Below, piece after piece: positions 1 through 9,906 of a DNA stretch of 64,000 nucleotides. The stretch's first letter is position 1. Each line of letters opens with the position of its first letter. The stretch lies in NCBI RefSeq assembly GCF_014189455.1, contig NZ_CP050296.1:5080001-5144000 (forward strand). Reading direction: 5' to 3'. Origin of the DNA: Mesorhizobium huakuii (lineage in GTDB: Bacteria > Pseudomonadota > Alphaproteobacteria > Rhizobiales > Rhizobiaceae). Position numbers and translations under genes: made by a program. The notes under the pieces were generated by a model that ran no database searches, was not told where the DNA came from, and was given only the letters and a program-made list of their open reading frames with translations.

Positions 1-58
1 TGGCTCCATTCCGACTTTTGGCATCTCGTTCCCGATTTTTGCGCGGAGATTATTTTTT

Positions 59-72
59 ATTGACGAGTCAAT
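59..72. promoter_or_regulatory. Palindromic operator-like site near left edge
   Basis: ATTGACGAGTCAAT is a perfect 6-2-6 inverted repeat inside an AT-rich stretch. Its form resembles TetR-family operators such as BetI sites. It lies about 150 bases before the thiolase start, so it could serve that gene or a divergent gene beyond the left edge. The rest of bases 1-224 shows no gene I can support. The link to BetI is inference from shape only. Confidence 0.35.
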
Positions 73-224
73 CAACAAAAAATCGACGCGACTACGACCT
101 GTACCAAGCGATTGTCGGCTTCCGGCCCTTCACGGCTCCGGCAAGAATGTTTATATTTGAACAATAAAGGCGAAGAGCGCCATGAGCCCGATATGCTAGG
201 CTGGCGCCAAGGATGGAGACCGCC

Positions 225-1391
225 ATGACCGCATGTATCGTCGGCTGGGCGCATTCGCGCTTCGGCAAGCTCGAGGGCGAGACGCTCGAAAACCTGATCG
301 TCAAGGTCGCGACGGACGCGCTCGACCATGCCGGCATCGGTCCGGACGAGGTCGACGAGATCGTGCTTGGCCATTTCAACGCCGGCTTTTCGGCGCAGGA
401 TTTTACCGCCAGCCTGGTGCTTCAGGCCGACGACCGGCTGCGCTTCAAGCCGGCGACGCGTGTCGAAAATGCTTGTGCGACGGGATCGGCGGCGGTCCGG
501 CAAGGCATTCGCGCGATCGATGCCAACGCTGCCCGCATCGTGCTGGTGGTCGGCGCCGAGCAGATGACGACGACGCCCGGTCCCGAGATCGGCAAGAACC
601 TGCTGAAAGCATCCTATCTGCCGGAGGATGGCGAGACGCCCGCAGGTTTCGCCGGCGTCTTCGGCAAGATTGCGCAGGCCTATTTCCAACGTTATGGCGA
701 CCAGTCGGATGCGCTCGCCATGATCGCGGCCAAAAACCACAAGAACGGCGTCGATAATCCCTATGCGCAGATGCGCAAGGATTTCGGCTACGAATTCTGC
801 CGCCAGGAGAGCGAGAAGAACCCCTTCGTCGCCGGCCCGCTGAAGCGCACCGACTGCTCGCTGGTCTCCGACGGCGCCGCCGCCCTTATCCTCGCCGACA
901 CGGCGACCGCCCTGAAGATGCGCCGCGCCGTCGCCTTCCGCGCCAATGAACACGTGCAGGATTTCCTGCCAATGTCGAAGCGCGATATTCTCTCCTTCGA
1001 AGGCTGCGAGCAGGCCTGGACCCGCGCGCTGAAGAACGCCGGCGTGACGCTCGATGATCTGTCCTTCGTCGAGACGCATGACTGCTTCACCATTGCCGAA
1101 CTGATCGAATATGAGGCGATGGGGCTGGCCAAGCGCGGCGAGGGCGCCAAATTGGCGCTGGACGGCACGACGGCGAAGGACGGCCGCTTGCCGGTCAACC
1201 CCTCGGGCGGGCTCAAGGCCAAGGGCCATCCGATCGGCGCCACCGGTGTCTCCATGCATGTCTTGACTGCCATGCAGCTCGTCGGCGAAGCCGGCGGCAT
1301 CCAGGTGCCGGGCGCAAAACTAGGCGGCATCTTCAACATGGGCGGCGCGGCCGTCGCCAACTACGTTTCCATTCTCGACCGGATCAGGTAA
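225..1391 (+). CDS. SCP2-type thiolase / acetyl-CoA acetyltransferase
   Basis: A cytosolic thiolase-fold enzyme that would condense or cleave acyl-CoA. The nucleophile region VENACATGS puts the reactive cysteine near residue 84. THDCF near residue 285 and the GHPIGATG histidine loop near 335-345 follow. The C-terminal motif is NMGG rather than the CxG motif of classical biosynthetic thiolases, which is the SCPx/SCP2-like pattern. Length (388 aa) is normal. I chose the ATG at 225 because AAGGATGGAG at 209-218 is a good ribosome binding site for it; an ATG at 213 lies inside that site. No other fatty-acid gene is adjacent, so the substrate is unknown. Confidence 0.88.
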   Translation: MTACIVGWAHSRFGKLEGETLENLIVKVATDALDHAGIGPDEVDEIVLGHFNAGFSAQDFTASLVLQADDRLRFKPATRVENACATGSAAVRQGIRAIDANAARIVLVVGAEQMTTTPGPEIGKNLLKASYLPEDGETPAGFAGVFGKIAQAYFQRYGDQSDALAMIAAKNHKNGVDNPYAQMRKDFGYEFCRQESEKNPFVAGPLKRTDCSLVSDGAAALILADTATALKMRRAVAFRANEHVQDFLPMSKRDILSFEGCEQAWTRALKNAGVTLDDLSFVETHDCFTIAELIEYEAMGLAKRGEGAKLALDGTTAKDGRLPVNPSGGLKAKGHPIGATGVSMHVLTAMQLVGEAGGIQVPGAKLGGIFNMGGAAVANYVSILDRIR

Positions 1392-1401
1392 ACCGCCCGC
1401 A

Positions 1402-1447
1402 TTACAGCGCGGCGCGCCTTTTGGGGCGCGCGCAAAGGACGCTGTAA
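1402..1447. repeat. Nested inverted repeat, structured intergenic element
   Basis: Outer arms TTACAGCG (1402-1409) and CGCTGTAA (1440-1447) enclose inner arms GCGCGCC (1412-1418) and GGCGCGC (1425-1431), giving a two-level hairpin just after the thiolase stop. The form looks like a dispersed rhizobial palindromic element, though copy number cannot be judged here. It could also act as a weak terminator, but no T-run follows. Confidence 0.55.
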
Positions 1448-1471
1448 CACTGGGATTTGGCGGGAGGGTTC

Positions 1472-2476
1472 ATGACAAATCCGGTTCTGATCGAAGTCTT
1501 GCGCGGTGCGATCGTCGAGAGCGCGCATCGCGGTGCCGTCGCGGTCTTCGATGCCGATGGCAAGCCGGTCCTGGAGATCGGCGACACCTCGAAGCCGGTG
1601 TTTCCGCGCTCGGCGGTCAAGGCCATCCAGGCCTTGCCGCTGGTCGAAACGGGTGCTGCCGATGCCTACGGCTTCGGCAACCGCGAGTTGGCGCTGGCCT
1701 GTGCCTCGCATTCGGGCGAGCCGGCGCATGTCGAACTGGCGCGCTCCATGCTGGCCAAGGCCGGGTTGGACAAGTCAGCGCTTGAATGCGGCGCGCATTG
1801 GCCCTCGAACCACGACGCCGAGATTGCACTCGCCCGCACCGGCGATTTGCCCAATGCGCTGCACAACAACTGCTCAGGTAAGCATTCCGGCTTCCTCTGC
1901 ACCTGCGTGCACTCCGGCATTGCGCACCGCGGCTACGTCAAGGCGGGTCACGCACTGCAAGAGATGGTGCGCGACGCCATGCAGTCGGTCACCGGCGCTG
2001 TCCACGGCGCCGATGAGCGGGCCACCGACGGCTGCTCGATCCCGACCTATGCGGTGCCGCTCAGGAGTTTCGCGCTCGGCTTTGCCCGCATGGCGACGAC
2101 AAACGGTTTTGGTCCAGAACGGGCCAAGGCGGCGAAGCGGCTGCTCTCAGCCTGCATGGCGGAACCCTTCTTTGTCGCCGGCACCGGCCGCGAAGACGTC
2201 GCCCTGATGGAAGCAGCACCGGGCCGGATCTTTGCGAAAGGCGGCGCCGAAGGCGTCCACTGCAGCGCAATACCTGAACTTGGCCTCGGCATAGCGATCA
2301 AATGCGATGATGGCGCCGGCCGCGCCAGTGAAGCTATGGTCGCCGCCGTGCTGGCCAAGCTGCTGCGTGCGGACGAGGCTCTGGCGGCGAAGCTTATTGA
2401 ACTGGCAAACGCACCGATCAAAAGCCGGATCGGAGCCACAGTCGGGGCGCTGAGGCCTACGGCGGCCTTGAACTAA
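1472..2476 (+). CDS. L-asparaginase, rhizobial (class 3, ReAV-like) type
   Basis: Hydrolyses asparagine to aspartate and ammonia. It belongs to the 'asparaginase II' family typified by Rhizobium etli, which has a serine-beta-lactamase-like fold unrelated to E. coli AnsA/B. The family's signature residues are visible: the SxxK pair in PRSAVKAIQ (about S47/K50), the second serine in CASHSGE, the zinc-site residues in NNCSGKHSGF and DGCSIPTY, and the lysine of AIKCDDGAG. The start is the ATG at 1472 with GGGAGG at 1462-1467; an in-frame TTG five codons earlier lacks a binding site. At 334 aa it is slightly shorter than the R. etli enzyme. It is convergent with the next gene. Confidence 0.9.
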   Translation: MTNPVLIEVLRGAIVESAHRGAVAVFDADGKPVLEIGDTSKPVFPRSAVKAIQALPLVETGAADAYGFGNRELALACASHSGEPAHVELARSMLAKAGLDKSALECGAHWPSNHDAEIALARTGDLPNALHNNCSGKHSGFLCTCVHSGIAHRGYVKAGHALQEMVRDAMQSVTGAVHGADERATDGCSIPTYAVPLRSFALGFARMATTNGFGPERAKAAKRLLSACMAEPFFVAGTGREDVALMEAAPGRIFAKGGAEGVHCSAIPELGLGIAIKCDDGAGRASEAMVAAVLAKLLRADEALAAKLIELANAPIKSRIGATVGALRPTAALN

Positions 2477-2485
2477 AAGCTGCAA

Positions 2486-3863
2486 TCAGCTGACGCGGTT
2501 GCGCTCGACCGTCAGATGCGCAAAGCCGCTGTTGCTTAGCTGGGTGAGGTCTGCCGTCACCGGCTCGGCCCATCGCTGACCGATGACGGCGCCGTTCAAC
2601 GCGCCATCGATGACATTGTCGGAGATGACGGCCGTACCCGCGCCCTCGACCACGCTGACGACGATGCCCGTGCCGGCCTTGCGGATGATGTTGCCGGTGG
2701 CCACGACATTGCGCAGATACGGCCCCCCAGCCGATCGACATGCCGTAGAGCGGCGCGTTCTCGATGACGTTGTTGGAAGCGATGGTGTCTGCCTCGACGG
2801 CAATGCCGACACCGAATCCCGGCGGATCGGCTGTGTAAGGCCCGCTGGTCGACAAATTGCGCACGATGTTGCCGGAGCAGACACCCATGCGGCCGCCTTC
2901 GTTGAAGTTGACGATCGAGATGCCGTTGGCCGCGCCGTCGACGATGTTGTTGCTGATGACGGCGCCCTCGAAGGAGAATTCGGAATAGACCGCGGTCTCG
3001 CCCGAGCGCGAGCAGGTGTTGCCTGAAATCTGCAGATTGCTTGAGCTATTGGCGCGGATCGCCGAGAAAGCGCAGTCCGAAACGACATTGCCTGAGATGA
3101 TGACGTTGCCGGCGCGGAAGGCATTGATGCCATTGCCGTTCTGGCCGGTTCCGCCGCTGCGCGCGCCGATCCGTTCGACACGGTTGCCGGTAACCATGGT
3201 GCCGTCCTCCGCCGCCTGCCAGCGATGCACGAGGATGCCGCCATTGGCACAGTCGGAGACGGTGTTGTCCGTGATTGCCAACCCGGCTGCCTCGACCGAA
3301 TAGATGCCGGCGTCCGCCGCGCCCGATATGTCCGAGCGTTCGATGCGGCCCGCCGCATGTTCCAGCGCCACTCCGTTCTTGCCGCTGCCGGTTATCTGGC
3401 AATTGTCGACGACGAGATGGCCGACCCGGCGCAGGTCGAGCAGTCCTTGCGCATAGTCGCCCATCGAGCGATTCGAACCGTCGAAGACCAGCCCGCTGAG
3501 TTCGATATGGTCGGCCTGTTCGGCCATGAAGAGGTGGCCGTCGCCGCCATAGACGATCCGCGTGGCGCCCGGCACGCCGGAAAGACGCACGCGGCTGGGC
3601 AGCGAGAGATTGGACACCACATAGGTGCCTGCCGGCAGGAACGCCGGTATATCGCGGTCGTTCGAGTCACGCAGCAGCTTGGCAAAGGCCTTGCTCTGAT
3701 CGTCGAAGGTGCCGGGTTGTACGCCGAGTTCGGTGGCATTGATCGAGCCGCGCATCGAAGCTTTTTCGATACCGGTCAGGCTGGCTGCCGCCGCCTTGCC
3801 AAGCGCGAGGCCCATCACGGCAAAGCCGGCGGTTTGCGTCAGCAGCGTTCGTCTGTTCAACAT
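2486..3863 (-). pseudogene. Tat-exported right-handed parallel repeat protein, frameshifted
   Basis: The protein starts with a twin-arginine signal (MLNRRTLLTQ... then a hydrophobic stretch ending near AAAAS). Repeated segments rich in 'ISGN', 'NNIV' and 'ITDN' follow, the parallel beta-helix pattern of the twin-arginine repeat protein family of rhizobia (TIGR03808-like). Function is unknown; a periplasmic polysaccharide-binding or lyase-like role is only a guess. The frame breaks at a run of six C (2723-2728, six G on the coding strand): upstream ends ...SMSIGWG, downstream resumes PYLRNVVATGNII. With five G the gene reads through as 458 aa. It may be a sequencing error rather than a true pseudogene. 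Confidence 0.8.
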
Positions 3864-3983
3864 CGGCACAGAATCCCAGTGTTCATCTCCGATGTCGCAG
3901 GAATCGTGCCAGATATTCTGTTCCTTTTCGCGAAGCATCGACAATGGCTTGTCGAGTAGCCACTCGGCGCCTAAGTTCAGGAG

Positions 3984-4457
3984 ATGAGCAGAGCTTTTAC
4001 CCGCGAAGAAGACAGCGAGAATGCCATTGCTGGTGTTGGTGAGCGGCCGATCAGCACGCACCGCAATCTGGTGACCGAGCGCGGCCTGGCGCAGATCGAA
4101 GACAATCTGGCCGATCTGCGCGACATTCTGGCGAAAGCCGAGAAGAAAGCCGATCGCGAGCGCATCGCGGTGGTGTCGCGGGATTTGCGCTATTGGACCG
4201 CCCGGCGCGAAAACGCCGAGCTTTCCGTGCCGGAGCCCGGCAGCGACGTCGTCCGTTTCGGCATGGGCGTCACGCTGGAAGGCGATGACGGCAAGAAGGT
4301 GCACTGGAAGATCGTCGGCGAGGACGAGGCCGATCCCACCAAGGGCACGATTTCGCATGTGTCGCCGATGGCGGTCGCCCTGTTCGGCAAGAAGGTCGGC
4401 GACCTGGCTGCGGTCAACGGCAAGGAATGGGAAATCGTCAAGCTGTCGGACAGTTAG
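3984..4457 (+). CDS. GreA/GreB-family transcription factor, atypical
   Basis: 157 aa with the two-part Gre architecture: an N-terminal coiled coil (about residues 28-75) and a C-terminal FKBP-like domain (about 85-155, with GTISHVSPMAVALFGKKVGD). Gre factors enter the RNA polymerase secondary channel and stimulate transcript cleavage. The acidic GDLKEN tip that supplies the catalytic carboxylates in E. coli GreA is not evident; the matching region reads ERIAVVSRDLRYW. This may be a non-cleaving paralogue that binds polymerase for another purpose (inference). It is divergent from the Tat repeat gene and convergent with the mutase operon. Confidence 0.8.
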   Translation: MSRAFTREEDSENAIAGVGERPISTHRNLVTERGLAQIEDNLADLRDILAKAEKKADRERIAVVSRDLRYWTARRENAELSVPEPGSDVVRFGMGVTLEGDDGKKVHWKIVGEDEADPTKGTISHVSPMAVALFGKKVGDLAAVNGKEWEIVKLSDS

Positions 4458-4468
4458 AGTAGCATAGC

Positions 4469-6592
4469 CTAGTTGGCTGCCAGCAGCCGATCCATCAACC
4501 GGTCCGCCGCCTCGGGAATAACCGTCCCCGGCGGGAAGATTTCCGCCGCGCCGGCTTGCAGCACCGCGTCGTAATCCTGCGGCGGGATGACGCCGCCCGC
4601 CACGATCAGCATGTCGCCTCGACCAAGCTTCTTCAGCGCGTCGCGCAACTCCGGTATCAGCGTCAGATGGCCTGCCGCCAGCGACGAGGCGCCGATGATA
4701 TGGACGTCGTGCTGGACCGCCAGTTTCGCGATCTCTTCCGGTGTCTGGAACATCGCGCCGACGGTGACGTCGAAGCCGAGATCGGCGAAGGCCGTGGCGA
4801 TCACCTTCTGCCCGCGGTCGTGGCCGTCCTGTCCCATCTTGGCAACGAGGATGCGCGGCTTGCCGCCGTTTTTCTTCTCGAAAGCTGCGAGCTTGTCCTG
4901 CAGCCCGTCGACCACGGGATTGTCGCCAAGCGCCTTGCGATAGACGCCGGAAATGGTCTGCACCACAGCGACGTGGCGGCCAAAGGCTCTTTCGAGCGCA
5001 AACGAAATCTCGCCGACTGTGGCATTGGCGCGCGCGGCGCGGATGGCGAACTCCAGCAGGTTCTCATTGCCCTGTGCAGCGCGGGTCAGCGCATCGAGCG
5101 CGCTTTCGACGGCGGCAACCTCGCGCGTGCCCTTCAGCCGCTGCAGCTTCGACAATTGCCGGGCCCTGACTTCGGCATTGTCGATTTTCAGCACATCGAC
5201 CTCGATATCATTCTCGGGGCGATGCGCATTGACGCCGACCAGCATCTGCTCGCCGGAATCGATGCGCGCCTGCGTGCGCGCCGCCGCTTCCTCGATGCGC
5301 AGCTTCGGGATGCCTTGCTCGGTCGCGGCGGCCATGCCGCCGAGAGCCTCGATCTCCTCGATATGGCTCAGCGCGCGCGCCGCCAGGTCGTGGGTCAGCC
5401 GTTCGAGATAGGCCGAGCCGCCCCACGGATCGATGATGCGCGTAGTGCCGGATTCCTTCTGCAGGATGAGCTGCGTGTTGCGGGCGATGCGCGCCGAATG
5501 GTCGGTCGGCAGCGCCATCGCCTCGTCGAAGGAATTGGTGTGCAGCGACTGGGTATGCCCTTGGGTCGCGGCCATCGCCTCGATCATGGTGCGGATGATG
5601 TTGTTGTACGGGTCCTGCGCCGTCAGCGACCAGCCGGACGTCTGGCAATGGGTGCGCAGCGACAGCGAGCGCTCGTCCTTCGGCGCAAAATTCTTCTTCA
5701 TCAGCGTCGCCCACAGCAGGCGCGCGGCCCTGAGCTTGGCGACTTCCATGAAGAAATTCATGCCGATCGCCCAGAAGAAGGACAAGCGTGGCGCGAAGCG
5801 ATCGATATCGAGGCCCGCCGCGACACCGGCGCGGGCATATTCGATGCCGTCGGCGATCGTGTAGGCGAGCTCCAGGTCGGCCGTCGCCCCGGCTTCCTGC
5901 ATGTGGTAGCCGGAGATCGATATCGAATTGAACTTCGGCATGTTCTTCGACGTGTAGGAGAAGATGTCCGAAACGATCCGCATCGAGGGTTTCGGCGGAT
6001 AGATGTAAGTGTTGCGGACCATGAACTCCTTCAGAATGTCGTTCTGAATGGTTCCGGCCAGATCCTTCTGCGCAACGCCCTGTTCCTCAGCCGCGACGAT
6101 GTAAAGCGCCATGATCGGCAGCACCGCGCCGTTCATCGTCATCGACACCGTCATGTCACCGAGTGGAATGCCGTCGAAGAGCTGTCGCATGTCGAGGATG
6201 GAATCGATGGCGACGCCCGCCATACCGACATCGCCGGCAACGCGCGGGTGGTCGCTGTCATAGCCGCGATGTGTGGCGAGATCGAAGGCGACCGACAGGC
6301 CTTTCTGGCCGGCGGCAAGATTGCGCCGGTAAAAGGCGTTGGACTCCTCGGCCGTGGAGAAACCGGCATATTGCCGGATCGTCCAGGACTGCTGGACATA
6401 CATGGTCGGGTAGGGGCCGCGCACGAAGGGCGGCAGGCCCGGATAGGTGTCGAGATGCGGCAGACCCTTGAGATCGCCCTGATTGTAGAGATGCTTGACG
6501 ACAAGGCCTTCTGGCGTCACCTGCTGGCCCTTGACCTCGACCGGCGCGCGACGCGGTGGCGCCCAGCCGACCTGACTGAAATCCGGAATCAA
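4469..6592 (-). CDS. mutB: Methylmalonyl-CoA mutase large (alpha) subunit
   Basis: The adenosylcobalamin enzyme that interconverts methylmalonyl-CoA and succinyl-CoA, the last step of propionyl-CoA use. The catalytic TIM barrel spans about residues 25-540 ([36 protein letters not shown]). The C-terminal B12 domain has the base-off motif DGHDRG and the GASSLAAGH and AGGVIPPQD loops. A TTG start at 6592 is likely: TTGA overlaps the TGA stop of the upstream small subunit by four bases, implying translational coupling, and homologues begin at IPDFS. An upstream ATG at 6643 would overlap the small subunit by 55 bases with non-homologous residues. Length is 707 aa. Confidence 0.93.
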   Translation of the reverse strand: MIPDFSQVGWAPPRRAPVEVKGQQVTPEGLVVKHLYNQGDLKGLPHLDTYPGLPPFVRGPYPTMYVQQSWTIRQYAGFSTAEESNAFYRRNLAAGQKGLSVAFDLATHRGYDSDHPRVAGDVGMAGVAIDSILDMRQLFDGIPLGDMTVSMTMNGAVLPIMALYIVAAEEQGVAQKDLAGTIQNDILKEFMVRNTYIYPPKPSMRIVSDIFSYTSKNMPKFNSISISGYHMQEAGATADLELAYTIADGIEYARAGVAAGLDIDRFAPRLSFFWAIGMNFFMEVAKLRAARLLWATLMKKNFAPKDERSLSLRTHCQTSGWSLTAQDPYNNIIRTMIEAMAATQGHTQSLHTNSFDEAMALPTDHSARIARNTQLILQKESGTTRIIDPWGGSAYLERLTHDLAARALSHIEEIEALGGMAAATEQGIPKLRIEEAAARTQARIDSGEQMLVGVNAHRPENDIEVDVLKIDNAEVRARQLSKLQRLKGTREVAAVESALDALTRAAQGNENLLEFAIRAARANATVGEISFALERAFGRHVAVVQTISGVYRKALGDNPVVDGLQDKLAAFEKKNGGKPRILVAKMGQDGHDRGQKVIATAFADLGFDVTVGAMFQTPEEIAKLAVQHDVHIIGASSLAAGHLTLIPELRDALKKLGRGDMLIVAGGVIPPQDYDAVLQAGAAEIFPPGTVIPEAADRLMDRLLAAN

Positions 6593-8031
6593 GAGGCGGC
6601 CCCGATGGATTGGTCGATGCGAACAGGAGGGAGAGGTTCGCACAGGACGACGCCTTCGATGAAGGCAGGCCGCTGCTGTGCGTCCAGCGTCTCGACCGGA
6701 CGCTCGGCCTTCTGCGGATAGAGCGTTGTGCCGATGATCGCCCGCTCACCGGACTTAAAGGCGGCGTCGCGCCGAGCGGCCGCGGCGCGAACGCGCTTCT
6801 GGATGTGTCCGTCCCGAAGGCTGAACAGCACACCTCCCTCGGCCTCGATCGTCTGCAGCTCCGCCCAGGCGGCTTCGCAAAGGTCTGACGTCAGCGCTTC
6901 GACCGCGCCGGACCCATAGGCGGGATCGGCGACATGGTCGACATGGCTTTCATTGGCCATGATCAGCTGCGCGTTGCGCGCGACGCGGCGGGCAAAAGGC
7001 GCCGGCAGGCCGTGCGCGATCGTATGCGGCAGGATGGAGATCGAATCGGCTCCCCCCGCCGCCGCGGCGAAACAGCCGATCGTCGTGCGCAGGATGTTGG
7101 TCTCCGGGTCCAAAGCCGTCATCATGCGAAAGGAAGTCTCGGCATGGATGTTGGCTGTCGAGTTGGGGATCGAGCAGGCCTCCTGCACCCGTGCCCACAG
7201 CCTGCGCAGCGCCCGGACCTTGGCCATCGACAGGAACTGGTCCTGGTCGACGCTGAGCGCGAAGCCGATATGCGGTGCTGCATAGACGAGCGGTTGCCGC
7301 GCCTTCTCGAACATTCTGAGATACGAGACAGCCGAAGCCAGCATGATGCCGAGCTCCTGCGCCTCCGTGGCGCCGGCATTGTGGAAGACGCGACCGTCTG
7401 CCTCCAGCAGCACGCCCGGAACGCCCATCGAGAAGAAATGTGCCAGCGATTGCGGCATCGATTCCTGCAGCGCCTCGATCGACATGCGCAGCCGGCCGGT
7501 GCCGGCAAGGATAGCCGCCGGATCGATGCCGAAGGACAGGTTGAGTTTTGCCGGGTCGGAGCGGCGCTTGCTCAGGAACGCCACCAGCCAGTCGGCCATG
7601 GGGCGGCTCCAGGGGTGGGTGTCGATGCGGATCTGGATCCGGTTGAGGGGCACGCCTTCCAGCACCGTCTCCAGCGCCTGTGCAGTCCTCGGCAGACCGT
7701 AGCCGAATGCGTTCGGAGCACCTTCGAAGACAAGCGACAGTCCCGTTGCGCCCTGCGCGATATCGTCCAGGACCTGCGCCTTGGCGCGATCGACATCAGG
7801 ATCATCGACGCGCTGGCTGACGATCCAGGGCGATCGGGGATTCGCGCGCACGATCGGCTCGGCCCCGGTCGAACGGTCGTAGAGCGGCTCGATGCGGATG
7901 GTGTCGTCGGTGTGCGAAACCAGCTTTTCCTCGAAGGATGCGCCGGCCAACGCCTTTTCCGCCAAGGCCAGCCAACGCTGGCGCTCCGCGTTCACAGGTT
8001 CTGCATCCTTGGTCAAGGCTCCGGCGCCCAT
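6589..8031 (-). CDS. mutA: Methylmalonyl-CoA mutase small (beta) subunit, short form
   Basis: Non-catalytic partner of the large subunit in heterodimeric mutases. The barrel domain is recognisable ([62 protein letters not shown]). At 480 aa it ends soon after the barrel, so the degenerate cobalamin-like domain of the roughly 620-residue family members is absent. It is first in a two-gene operon, and its stop overlaps the start of the large subunit. No epimerase or MeaB-type chaperone lies nearby. The start is the ATG giving [12 protein letters not shown]; a later start is possible. Confidence 0.88.
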   Translation of the reverse strand: MGAGALTKDAEPVNAERQRWLALAEKALAGASFEEKLVSHTDDTIRIEPLYDRSTGAEPIVRANPRSPWIVSQRVDDPDVDRAKAQVLDDIAQGATGLSLVFEGAPNAFGYGLPRTAQALETVLEGVPLNRIQIRIDTHPWSRPMADWLVAFLSKRRSDPAKLNLSFGIDPAAILAGTGRLRMSIEALQESMPQSLAHFFSMGVPGVLLEADGRVFHNAGATEAQELGIMLASAVSYLRMFEKARQPLVYAAPHIGFALSVDQDQFLSMAKVRALRRLWARVQEACSIPNSTANIHAETSFRMMTALDPETNILRTTIGCFAAAAGGADSISILPHTIAHGLPAPFARRVARNAQLIMANESHVDHVADPAYGSGAVEALTSDLCEAAWAELQTIEAEGGVLFSLRDGHIQKRVRAAAARRDAAFKSGERAIIGTTLYPQKAERPVETLDAQQRPAFIEGVVLCEPLPPVRIDQSIGAAS

Positions 8032-8320
8032 CCATCTTCCTCATTCATGTGGCCGCACCAGCCGGGCGGTTCAGTCTACGGTCCCCGGTCGGTTATCGCA
8101 ATGCACGTCCCGGGTCCGAATGCGATCCATTGGATATAGGTCGGCTTGCGTGGACGAACCATGAACGATTGCCAAACGCCAGCAAAATCCGCAAGTTCCA
8201 AAAATCCGATTTCGGCGATAGGCCCGCTTTGGACAATTGTCATTGTCGCTGTGCAACAGCCTCACTATACCTTCGGGCAAAGGCTGGCTTTTGACACATC
8301 AATTTGCGGAGACCCTGGAT
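8032..8320. promoter_or_regulatory. Divergent promoter region, mutase operon and ATPase gene
   Basis: 289 bases between divergent genes. Nothing coding is supported. GACAATTGTC at 8232-8241 is a perfect 10-base palindrome that might bind a regulator; this is inference from symmetry alone. Confidence 0.3.
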
Positions 8321-9868
8321 ATGGCTGACGACACCAGTATTTTCATCGGCGCCAGCCGCAAGCCCGACGACAGCTATCAGCGCCCCGAGGAATTGCTGCT
8401 GCAGTATGGGAATCGGCATGGTCTGGTGACCGGGGCCACCGGCACCGGCAAGACCGTCTCCTTGCAGATTCTGGCCGAAGGGTTTTCGAATGCCGGCGTG
8501 CCGGTGTTCTGCGCCGACATCAAGGGGGACCTGTCGGGCATCGCCATGATGGGCACGGCGCAGGATTTCCTGGTCAAGCGGGCCGCGCAGGTCAAGCTCG
8601 ACCCCTACGACTTTCAGGAATTCCCCGTCATCTTCTGGGACCTGTTCGGCGAGCAGGGCCATCCGATCCGAGCCACCATCTCGGAAATGGGACCGCTGCT
8701 CCTGTCGCGGCTGATGAACCTGACAGACGCGCAGGAAGGCATCATGAACATTGCCTTCCGCATTGCCGATGAAGAGGGTCTGCTGCTTCTCGACCTCAAG
8801 GACCTGCAGGCGTTGCTGGCCAACATCGCCGAGCGCGCCGAAGAGATCAGCGCGCGCTATGGCAATGTCACCAAGCCGTCGGTGGGCGCCATCCAGCGCA
8901 CGCTGTTGGTGCTGGAGCAGCAGGGCGCGGCGAACTTCTTCGGCGAACCGGCCCTGCGAATCGCCGACATCATGCGCACCACACGTGACGGCCGGGGCGC
9001 CGTCAGCGTGCTGGCCGCCGACAAGCTGATGATGAACCCGCGGCTCTACGCGACCTTCCTGCTCTGGCTGATGTCGGAGCTGTTCGAGGAACTGCCCGAA
9101 GTAGGAGATCCCGACCAGCCGAAGCTGGTGTTCTTCTTCGACGAGGCGCATCTGCTGTTCGACGAGGCGCCAAAGGTGCTGATCGACCGCGTCGAGCAGG
9201 TGGTCCGCCTGATCCGTTCGAAAGGCGTCGGCGTCTATTTCGTCACGCAGAATCCCCTCGATATCCCCGAGAAGGTGCTGGCCCAGCTCGGCAACCGTGT
9301 TCAGCACGCGCTGCGCGCCTATACGCCGCGTGAGCAGCAGGCGGTGAGGACAGCAGCCGAGACGTTCCGGCCGAATCCCGATTTCGACTGCGCCACCACC
9401 ATCACCCAGCTCGCCACCGGCGAGGCGCTGGTCTCGACACTTGAGGACAAGGGTGTTCCATCCATGGTTCAACGCACCTTGATCCGTCCGCCGTCGTCGC
9501 GGCTCGGGCCGATAACCCCCGCCGAGCGGCAGAAGCTGATCGCGGAGAGCCCCGTCGCCGGCCAGTACGACCAGGTCATCGACCGCGAATCGGCCTTCGA
9601 GATCCTGCAGAAGAAGACCAGGGAGGCACAGGACGCCGAAGAGCAGGCGCAGCAGGCGGGCACTGGCGGTTCGCGCTGGACCATTCCAGGCTTCGGCAAT
9701 GATGATCCCGCACCGCAGTCCGGTGGCCGCCGCGCACCGGCGCCGCGCCCCTCCAATCGCCAGACGGTGGCTGAAGCCGCGATCAAGTCGGTGGTGCGCT
9801 CGGTCGGCTCGTCGGTCGGACGCGCGATAGTGCGCGGCATCCTGGGGAGCCTGGCGCGCGGGCGTTGA
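8321..9868 (+). CDS. HerA-like ATPase, DUF853 (YjgR) family
   Basis: A 515-aa soluble P-loop ATPase of the HerA/FtsK-like superfamily. Walker A is GATGTGKT at residues 38-45, and Walker B with acidic residues is LVFFFDEAH near 270-278. IRSKGVGVYFVTQNPLDIPEKVL follows, typical of the DUF853 family. The C-terminus has a glutamine/alanine-rich segment and a basic tail. Physiological role is not established; a DNA- or membrane-associated translocase role is inferred from the fold. The start is the ATG at 8321 with GGAG at 8308-8311; the frame is open further upstream but with no better start. Confidence 0.88.
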   Translation: MADDTSIFIGASRKPDDSYQRPEELLLQYGNRHGLVTGATGTGKTVSLQILAEGFSNAGVPVFCADIKGDLSGIAMMGTAQDFLVKRAAQVKLDPYDFQEFPVIFWDLFGEQGHPIRATISEMGPLLLSRLMNLTDAQEGIMNIAFRIADEEGLLLLDLKDLQALLANIAERAEEISARYGNVTKPSVGAIQRTLLVLEQQGAANFFGEPALRIADIMRTTRDGRGAVSVLAADKLMMNPRLYATFLLWLMSELFEELPEVGDPDQPKLVFFFDEAHLLFDEAPKVLIDRVEQVVRLIRSKGVGVYFVTQNPLDIPEKVLAQLGNRVQHALRAYTPREQQAVRTAAETFRPNPDFDCATTITQLATGEALVSTLEDKGVPSMVQRTLIRPPSSRLGPITPAERQKLIAESPVAGQYDQVIDRESAFEILQKKTREAQDAEEQAQQAGTGGSRWTIPGFGNDDPAPQSGGRRAPAPRPSNRQTVAEAAIKSVVRSVGSSVGRAIVRGILGSLARGR

Positions 9869-9906
9869 GTCGCGCCCAGGGTCGGCAGCGAGTCGGGCGC
9901 AGCCTG

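Noticed and set aside
4556..6721. A 721-codon open frame on the plus strand opposite the mutase large subunit
   Set aside because: It mirrors mutB codon structure; GC-rich third positions produce long antisense frames. Its protein is low-complexity with no recognisable motif, whereas mutB has full family motifs.
9872..9900. GCGCCC...GGGCGC as a terminator between the ATPase and LacI genes
   Set aside because: Only six-base arms with a 17-base loop and no T-run; too weak to list.
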